Shown in pieces: positions 58,541 through 64,000 of a stretch of DNA of 64,000 bases (position 1 is the stretch's first letter; each line of letters opens with the position of its first letter). The translations under genes were made by a program, and so were the position numbers. The notes under the pieces are model-generated. The model was not told where the DNA came from. It saw nothing but the letters and a program-made list of their open reading frames with translations, and did no database searches. The DNA is from DASUPK01 sp963833375 (GTDB lineage: Bacteria > Actinomycetota > Thermoleophilia > Solirubrobacterales > 70-9). Location: contig CAWHXR010000007.1 of assembly GCA_963833375.1 (NCBI GenBank), forward strand, positions 62,001 through 126,000, in the 5' to 3' direction.

Positions 58541-60139
58541 ATGTCAGAGCCGAAGGGAGTCGTCGCTGCGGGACATCCGCTGACCGCGGAGGCCGGCGCG
58601 CAGATCCTGCGCGAAGGCGGCAACGCCGTGGACGCGGCGATCTGCGCCGTCCTCACCTCGTTCGTCTGCGAGAGCCAGCTGACGGGCTTCGGGGCGGGCG
58701 GCTTCATGATGGTCCACAAGCAAGCCGGCCCCGGACGCGAAGCGGAGGAGCCGGCGACGGATGTCGTGATCGACTTCTTCGTCGCGGCGGGCGGCGCCGA
58801 CGGGGCGGAGCGGAGGGCCGAGCTCCTGCCGATCCCGGTCTACTTCGACGAGACGCCGCAGACCTTCAACTGTGGCGCGGCGTCCTGCGGGGTGCCGGGA
58901 ACGCCCGCCGGCCTCGAGCACGTCTGGCGGCGCTTCGGCTCCGTGCCGCTCGAGCGGCTCGCGAAGCCGGGCATCGAGCTCGGGCGCGAGGGTGTCGTGC
59001 TGACGGCCGAGGCCGAGTACTTCCACGAGATCCTGCACCCGATCCTGATCTCCACCCCGGAGTCTGCCGCCCTCTACACGCCCGAGGGGAGGCAGCTGGT
59101 GGAGGGCGACACGTTCCACTACCCGGAGATGGCGAAGGCGCTCGAGCGCTTTGCGGCGGCGGGGTCAGAGCCGTTCTATCGCGGGGAGACGGCGAGGGCG
59201 GTCTGCGACTGGGTCCGTGAGCGCGGTGGGACGCTCGGGATGGACGACATGGCCGCCTATGAGCCGATCGAGCGCGAACCGGTCCGCGCGTCCTTTCGCG
59301 GCCACGAGGTGCTCACCAACCCGCCGCCCTCGTCCGGGGGGATCCTGATCGGCTACTCGCTGGGGCTGCTGGAGCGCCTCGGGCGGAGCGGGGTGGAGGA
59401 GATCGTCGCGGCCTCGGAGGCCGCCAACGCGCGGCGTTCGGACGACTTCCACGAGGGGCTCCACGACAAGGGCTACGTGAAGCGCTTCCTCGCCTCGGAC
59501 CTCGATGCGGTCGCCGCCCGGATCAGGGACGGCGAGTGGGCCGGCGGCCATGGCGGGGCTGGGGGCCCCGATCACCCGGAGGACCGGCTCGGGTCCACGA
59601 CTCACATCGCTGTCCTCGACGGCGATGGGAACTGCGCCACGGTCACCTGCTCGAACGGGACCGGCTCCGGGGTCGTCGTGCCCGGGACCGGGGTGCACGT
59701 CAACAACATGCTCGGCGAGGAGGACCTCAATCCCCACGGTTTCCACCGGATCCCCCCCGGGCGGCGGGTGAGCTCGATGATGTCGCCGACGCTGGCCCTG
59801 CGCGACGGAGAGGTCGTCCTCGGCCTGGGCAGCGCCGGCTCGAATCGGATCCGCTCCGCGATCCTGCAGACCGTCGTCAGGGTGCTGGACCAGGAGATGG
59901 ACGCGAGGGACGCCGTGGTTGCCGGCCGCCTTCACTTCGAGGCCGGCACGGTGCAGGCCGAGCCGGGGGTCGACGAGAACGGACTGAATGACCTCGAGCG
60001 ACGCGGAGTCCCGGTCGTTCGCTGGAAGCGCAAGAACCTCTACTTCGGCGGCGTCCAGGCCGTGGCCAGGGATCCCGCCGGCGGTGAGCTGAGCGGCGGC
60101 GGCGACCCTCGGCGGGGCGGCGCCGTCGCCTTCGCGTAG
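58541..60139 (+). CDS. Gamma-glutamyltransferase family protein
   Basis: 532 residues, Ntn-hydrolase family T3. Self-cleaving precursor: the expected new N-terminus is the first Thr of GSTTHIAVLDGDGNC near residue 354. Large subunit features GHPLTAEAGAQILREGGNAVDAAICA and ADVVIDFF; small subunit SRVNPPG-like FHRIPPGRRVSSMMSPTLALRDGE and GSAGSNRIRSAILQTV. No signal peptide, so possibly cytosolic. Within the large subunit AGPGREAEEPA is encoded by a family C palindromic repeat. Transfers or hydrolyses gamma-glutamyl groups (for example of glutathione-like compounds; actinobacteria use mycothiol or ergothioneine). Confidence 0.85.
   Translation: MSEPKGVVAAGHPLTAEAGAQILREGGNAVDAAICAVLTSFVCESQLTGFGAGGFMMVHKQAGPGREAEEPATDVVIDFFVAAGGADGAERRAELLPIPVYFDETPQTFNCGAASCGVPGTPAGLEHVWRRFGSVPLERLAKPGIELGREGVVLTAEAEYFHEILHPILISTPESAALYTPEGRQLVEGDTFHYPEMAKALERFAAAGSEPFYRGETARAVCDWVRERGGTLGMDDMAAYEPIEREPVRASFRGHEVLTNPPPSSGGILIGYSLGLLERLGRSGVEEIVAASEAANARRSDDFHEGLHDKGYVKRFLASDLDAVAARIRDGEWAGGHGGAGGPDHPEDRLGSTTHIAVLDGDGNCATVTCSNGTGSGVVVPGTGVHVNNMLGEEDLNPHGFHRIPPGRRVSSMMSPTLALRDGEVVLGLGSAGSNRIRSAILQTVVRVLDQEMDARDAVVAGRLHFEAGTVQAEPGVDENGLNDLERRGVPVVRWKRKNLYFGGVQAVARDPAGGELSGGGDPRRGGAVAFA
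58724..58755 (+). repeat. Palindromic repeat family C in ggt
   Basis: GCCGGCCCC ... GGAGGAGCCGGC, 32 nt, with CGC-GAA-GCG at the centre. Thirty of 32 positions match the reverse complement of 24446-24477. Codons 62-72 of the gene fall in it. Confidence 0.75.
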
Positions 60140-60176
60140 CGCGGCGCCGGCGCCATCGAGGGCGTCCGCTTAAGCC

Positions 60177-60809
60177 CTACTCGGGCAGCCCCGGGAAGTG
60201 GACCTTGCCGTTGCCGCTTGCGCGCTCAGCGGCCTCCTCGGCGCGCTCCAGCGCCTTCCCGACGGCGCCCAGCGCGTTCGCCAGCAGCGCCATCCGGTCG
60301 TCCTCGTCCCGCATCTCGAGCAGCTGCTGCTTGGTCTCCGGCGGCAGCTCGATCCGCGAGGCGATCGCGTAGGCGCTGGCGCCGTCGAGCTCCTCGGGCT
60401 CGGGCCGCTCGCCCGTAGCGCGCTCGGCGAGCTCGGCGAAGGCCTGGCGCGCCGCGCTCGCAGACGCCTCGTCGACTGGCGGCACGTCCTCGTCTCCGAT
60501 CAACTCGACCTCTCCCGTCGGGTAGTCCGTCGACTCGAAGCGGTCGAGCACCTTGAACGGAGCCTCGCCGCTCACCACGATGTTCATGCGCCCGTCGTCG
60601 AAGCGCTCAAGCACATCGTCGATGCGCGCCGTGCAGCCGATCGAGCGAGCGCCCTCGTCGTCGCGCAGGACGATCCCGAACGGCTCCCCCTGCTCGAGCG
60701 CGGCCCCCACCATCCGCTTGTAGCGGTCCTCGAAGATGTGCAGCGGGACCCGCTCGCCGGGGAGCAGGACCAGCGGCAGCTCGAAGATCGGAAGCTCGAG
60801 ACCCGCCAT
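60177..60809 (-). CDS. LON peptidase substrate-binding (N-terminal) domain protein
   Basis: 210 residues from ATG 60809. The LON N-domain pattern is clear: ELPIFELPLVLLPGERVPLHIFEDRYKRMV, then FGIVLRDDEGARSIGCTARIDDVLERFDDGRMNIVVSG, and a helical C-terminal part ending GNGKVHFPGLPE. No AAA or protease domain follows, so it is one of the stand-alone substrate-binding proteins common in actinobacteria. Function unknown. Divergent from the cyclase gene by only 24 nt. Confidence 0.88.
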   Translation of the reverse strand: MAGLELPIFELPLVLLPGERVPLHIFEDRYKRMVGAALEQGEPFGIVLRDDEGARSIGCTARIDDVLERFDDGRMNIVVSGEAPFKVLDRFESTDYPTGEVELIGDEDVPPVDEASASAARQAFAELAERATGERPEPEELDGASAYAIASRIELPPETKQQLLEMRDEDDRMALLANALGAVGKALERAEEAAERASGNGKVHFPGLPE

Positions 60810-60833
60810 CGCCGCCGATTCTAGGATCCCCGC

Positions 60834-61979
60834 GTGGGCGGTATCGACTTCGCGGCTGAGGGCCTGCTCGACGGCCTCGCGGGCAAGCCGCGCGAGGCGA
60901 GGCTCGCCCTGCTCGAGGAGCTCTCGGACGCCGGCGTCCCGCTGGAGCAGCTGAAGCGGGCGGTCGAGGAGAACCGGCTCGTGCTGCTGCCGGTGGAGCG
61001 CGTTTTCGACTCGGGCGACGAGCGGTACACGGCGGCGGAGATCGCCGAGGGCGCGGGACTCGAGCACCAGTTCCTGGTGCGGCTGCTGCAGGCCCTCGGC
61101 GGGCCGATCCCGGCGGACGACGAGCGAGCCTACGGAGCGCACGACCTCGAGGCCGCCAAGCGGGCGAAGCTCTTCCTGGACGCGGGCCTGCCGGAGGAGG
61201 GGGTGCTGGAGACCTCCCGCCTGATCGGCATCTCGATGGCCAATCTCGCCGACGCCAACCGCGACATGGTCGGCGAGGTCTTCACCGAGCCGGGCATCGA
61301 CGAGCGGGAGCTGGCGCTGCGCTACGCGGCCGCCGCGAAGACGATGTCACCGATCCTGGGCGACACGCTGCTGCATGCGTATCGGATTCACCTCCGCGAG
61401 GCGATTCGCCAGGCGGTGATCTCGGAGGCCGAGCTCGCCGAGGGAAGGCTCTCGGGGACCGACGAGATCACGATCGCCTTCGCCGACCTGGTTGGCTTCA
61501 CGCGGCTCGGCGAGTCACTCGAGATCGAGCGGATCGGGATGCTCACGGGCCGCCTCTTCGAGCTCGCCTCGGGGGCGGCCAGGTCTCCCGTCCGGCTCGT
61601 GAAGATGATCGGCGACGCGGCGATGTTCGCCTCCCGGGAGCCGCTGCCGCTGCTCGAGGCGGTCATGAGTCTGGTCGAAGCCGCGGGGAGCGACGAGATC
61701 CCATCCCTGAGGGCGGGCGTCGCCACGGGCCAGGCACTGGGGCGCGGCGGGGACTGGTACGGGCGCCCGGTGAACCTGGCGGCGCGAATCACAGGCTTCG
61801 CCCGCCCCGACAGCGTGGTGGTCGCCCAGGGCGTCAAGGACGCGCTCGAGTCGGCGGGCGGCGACCGGTTCAGCTTCTCGTTCGCGGGCAGGCACCGCTT
61901 CAAGGGGATCAGCGAGGAGACTGCGGTCCACCGCGTGCGGCGGGCGGAGCGGGACCGACCCGGATTGATCCAGGGCTGA
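60834..61979 (+). CDS. Class III adenylate/guanylate cyclase with N-terminal regulatory domain (Rv1264-like)
   Basis: 381 residues. N-terminal helical regulatory domain about residues 1-205 (GLAGKPREARLALLEELSDAGVPLEQLKRAVEENRLVLLPVERVF), as in the mycobacterial pH-sensing cyclase Rv1264. Catalytic domain: FADLVGFTRLGESLEIERIG with metal-binding Asp, VKMIGDAAMFAS (substrate Lys and second metal Asp), and DWYGRPVNLAARITG with transition-state Asn/Arg. C-terminal RHRFKGISEETAVHRV. The full set of residues suggests an active homodimer forming cAMP. Starts GTG 60834, 24 nt from the divergent LON gene. Confidence 0.88.
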   Translation: MGGIDFAAEGLLDGLAGKPREARLALLEELSDAGVPLEQLKRAVEENRLVLLPVERVFDSGDERYTAAEIAEGAGLEHQFLVRLLQALGGPIPADDERAYGAHDLEAAKRAKLFLDAGLPEEGVLETSRLIGISMANLADANRDMVGEVFTEPGIDERELALRYAAAAKTMSPILGDTLLHAYRIHLREAIRQAVISEAELAEGRLSGTDEITIAFADLVGFTRLGESLEIERIGMLTGRLFELASGAARSPVRLVKMIGDAAMFASREPLPLLEAVMSLVEAAGSDEIPSLRAGVATGQALGRGGDWYGRPVNLAARITGFARPDSVVVAQGVKDALESAGGDRFSFSFAGRHRFKGISEETAVHRVRRAERDRPGLIQG

Positions 61980-62022
61980 CGACTCGGCGTAACGCTCGGC
62001 ACCTCTCCGAGTCTGGACTGAA

Positions 62023-63747
62023 ATGCCACTGCTGATGCTGTTCGCGCTCGTGGCCGGGGCGGGCACCGCCCTGTCACCGTGCGTCCTCCCGATTCTGCCC
62101 GCCGTGCTCTCGGCCGGGGTCACGGGCGGCAGGCGGAGGCCGCTGGGCGTGGTCACGGGCCTGGCGATCTCCTTCACCTTCGCGACGGTCGGGCTCGTCT
62201 ACGTGATCAACGCCCTCGGCCTGCCGAACGGGTTCGCGCGGGACCTCGCGATCGTCGTGCTCTTCGCCTTCGGGATCTCGCTGCTGATCCCGCGGATCGG
62301 CGACCGGGTCGAGGCCTTCGCCAGCAGCCTCACCCCGGGCCCGGCTCGCTTCCGCGGCGACGGCTTCGGCTCAGGCCTGGTCGTGGGCGGCAGCCTCGGC
62401 CTCGTCTACGCGCCCTGCGCCGGCCCGATCCTCGCAGGCGTGATCGTGGTCTCGGCCGCGCAGGACTTCACCGCCGGACGCCTGGCCGTCGCCCTCTCCT
62501 ACGCGGTCGGCTCGGCGATCGTCCTTTACCTGCTCCTGCTCGGCGGCCGGCGTTTCGCCCAGAGGCTGGCGCCGGTCCGCGGCCGGATCCAGATGGCGAT
62601 GGGCGCGGTGATGGTGATCGTGGCGATCGCGATGACCGCGAACCTGGATACCCGCTTCCAGACGGCGATCGCGAGCGACCTGCCCGGCTTCCTGGTCAAC
62701 CCGACCGGCGGCCTCGAGAAGAGCCAGGTGGTGGCAGCCCACCTCGCGGAGGTCAGGCAAAGCGGCAAGCCGATCGTCGACCCGTCAGAGCTCGACAACT
62801 CCCTCACCCTCCAGACCTACGGCCAGGCGCCGGACTTCACCGGGACGCAGGAGTGGTTCAACACGCCCGGAGGCGAGTCGCTCTCGCTGAGCGACCTGCG
62901 CGGAAAGGTGGTCCTGATCGACTTCTGGACCTACACCTGCATCAACTGCATCAGAACGCTGCCCTACCTGGAGGCCTGGCAGCAGCGCTACGGGAACCAG
63001 GGGTTCACCGTCGTCGGGATCCACTCCCCCGAGTTCCCGTTCGAGAAGGACGCGGGCAACGTCCAGGCCGCGATCCGCCAGAACCACCTGACCTATCCGG
63101 TCGTCCAGGACAACGACCTGGCGACCTGGGACGCATGGGGCAACCAGTACTGGCCGGCGGACTACCTCGTGGATGCGCAGGGGAACGTCCGGGACGCTCA
63201 CTTCGGCGAGGGCGACTACGCGCAGACCGAACTCGCGATCCGCAGCCTGCTGCGCGACGCCGGCCACCAGAACCTCGGGGCGGGGGCCCGCGCGACGGGA
63301 CAGGCGCCGTCGAGCGGGGCGATCACGCCAGAGACCTACCTGGGGGCCGCCCGGGCCAGCGGCTGGGCCACGGCGGTCCATTCGGGCGACCACAACTTCG
63401 GGGCGGCCCCCCCGCAGCTCGCCGCCGATCAATTCGCCTACGCAGGCAACTGGGGGATCACGGACGAGGACGCGCGATCCGGCGCCGGCGGCGAGATCGA
63501 CCTCGAGTTCAACGCCCGGCGGGTCTTCCTGGTGCTCGGCTCCCCGGATCAGGCCCGCCACATCCAGGTGCTCCTCGACGGCAGCCCGATCCCGGCGAAG
63601 CTGGCGGGGGCCGACGTGCGCCACGGCCGGGCCACGATCGAGGCGCAGCGGCTCTATCGCCTGGTGGATCTGCCCGTGGTCGCGCAGCACCGCCTCTCGC
63701 TGATCTTCGATCCGGGGATCTCGGGCTACGCGTTCACGTTCGGATAG
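62023..63747 (+). CDS. DipZ-like CcdA-thioredoxin fusion protein
   Basis: 574 residues. N-terminal CcdA/DsbD-beta-like membrane domain with six to seven helices and the Cys pair in SPCVLPILP and APCAGPILAGV. Next an extracytoplasmic TlpA-like thioredoxin domain (GKVVLIDFWTYTCINCIRTLPYLEAWQQRY, CxxC = CINC; GYFTVVGIHSPEFPFEKD) and a C-terminal beta-sandwich domain (FNARRVFLVLGSPDQARHIQVLLDG, DLPVVAQHRLSLIFDPGISGYAFTFG). This matches mycobacterial DipZ, which passes reducing equivalents across the membrane. Start ATG 62023. Linked role in cytochrome c or disulfide metabolism is not established. Confidence 0.92.
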   Translation: MPLLMLFALVAGAGTALSPCVLPILPAVLSAGVTGGRRRPLGVVTGLAISFTFATVGLVYVINALGLPNGFARDLAIVVLFAFGISLLIPRIGDRVEAFASSLTPGPARFRGDGFGSGLVVGGSLGLVYAPCAGPILAGVIVVSAAQDFTAGRLAVALSYAVGSAIVLYLLLLGGRRFAQRLAPVRGRIQMAMGAVMVIVAIAMTANLDTRFQTAIASDLPGFLVNPTGGLEKSQVVAAHLAEVRQSGKPIVDPSELDNSLTLQTYGQAPDFTGTQEWFNTPGGESLSLSDLRGKVVLIDFWTYTCINCIRTLPYLEAWQQRYGNQGFTVVGIHSPEFPFEKDAGNVQAAIRQNHLTYPVVQDNDLATWDAWGNQYWPADYLVDAQGNVRDAHFGEGDYAQTELAIRSLLRDAGHQNLGAGARATGQAPSSGAITPETYLGAARASGWATAVHSGDHNFGAAPPQLAADQFAYAGNWGITDEDARSGAGGEIDLEFNARRVFLVLGSPDQARHIQVLLDGSPIPAKLAGADVRHGRATIEAQRLYRLVDLPVVAQHRLSLIFDPGISGYAFTFG

Positions 63748-63770
63748 CCGTCGCCCAATAGGATCACCGC

Positions 63771-64000
63771 ATGGATCCCGAACGCGCAGGCGAGCGGCTC
63801 GCGGCGGAGCGGGCCCGGATCGAGAAGGAGCTGGAAGGGCTCGGGCAACAGCAGGCGGCCGAACAGCCCGAGGACACCGGCGACCAGGCCAACGAGCTCG
63901 AGCAGGCCGGCACCGACAACGCCCTGCGGGAGGACCTGCGCCAGACCCTGGAGGCGATCGAGCGCGCCGAGGCTCGCTTGAGGCAGGGGACCTACGGCGT
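63771..64000 (+). CDS. Start of a DksA/TraR-type zinc-finger family gene (truncated by window end)
   Basis: 77 codons visible from ATG 63771. Helical coiled-coil N-terminus (MDPERAGERLAAERARIEKEL), then ELEQAGTDNALREDLRQTLEAIERAEARLRQGTYGV, where the coiled coil leads into the usual TraR/DksA zinc-finger domain. The zinc part lies beyond position 64000. Family assignment rests on the ALR...A..RL..GTYG pattern. Confidence 0.75.
   Translation, partial: MDPERAGERLAAERARIEKELEGLGQQQAAEQPEDTGDQANELEQAGTDNALREDLRQTLEAIERAEARLRQGTYG

Overview
The window is about 70% GC and reads as a chromosome segment of a Gram-positive, high-GC actinobacterium, most likely class Thermoleophilia (Solirubrobacterales-like). 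Indicators are two F420-type LLM oxidoreductases, an EgtB/EgtD ergothioneine pair, a tandem pair of ArsA/Get3-like ATPases like mycobacterial Rv3679/Rv3680, a DipZ fusion, an Rv1264-like adenylyl cyclase, separately encoded LigD-type ligase and polymerase domains, and a complete type IV pilus locus beside the principal sigma factor. There are no rRNA or tRNA genes, CRISPR arrays or insertion sequences that I can see.

Layout. 1-8 kb: thiolase, TerC under a yybP-ykoY (Mn2+) riboswitch, a TetR regulator divergent from an ECF-like sigma factor, a secreted hydrolase and an acyl-CoA dehydrogenase. 8-22 kb: lipoprotein, L-2-hydroxyglutarate oxidase, split NHEJ ligase/polymerase with a cupin, crotonase and thioesterase, pyruvate kinase co-transcribed with a CtpE-like P-type ATPase, and a RES/Xre toxin-antitoxin pair. 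22-34 kb: three-gene proton-translocating transhydrogenase, an SDR, egtB-egtD, a second LLM oxidoreductase, glpX and YihY/BrkB. 34-52 kb: rpoD followed by pilT, a thioredoxin-like membrane protein, pilB, a second pilT, pilC, pilA, three prepilin-like minor subunits, pilD and pilMNO plus a fourth membrane gene. pilA sits behind a sigma-28/WhiG-like promoter and a c-di-GMP-I (GEMM) riboswitch, so pilin supply is probably tied to c-di-GMP. 52-64 kb: a 557-residue protein of unknown function, the two Get3-like ATPases, a ParA overlapping an FtsZ with a ~140-residue N-terminal extension, gamma-glutamyltransferase, a LON-domain protein, an adenylyl cyclase, DipZ, and the start of a DksA/TraR-type gene cut by the window edge.

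Most striking features. (1) A ParA gene overlaps by 11 nt an FtsZ gene whose product begins with a basic, ParB-like N-terminus and a Pro/Glu-rich linker; this suggests an FtsZ that is itself a ParA cargo. (2) Three families of short palindromic repeats are scattered through the window. Family A fills convergent gene junctions and its end supplies the TAG stop codon of three unrelated genes; family B lies between and inside the RES/antitoxin genes; family C lies in frame within pntAB and ggt. (3) At least six genes are interrupted by 1-2 nt losses in GC-rich runs (tetR, acyl-CoA dehydrogenase, lipoprotein, a TadE-like protein, egtB, pilB). The pattern suggests assembly indels, although the pilB case lies in a 30-nt tandem repeat and could be phase variation.
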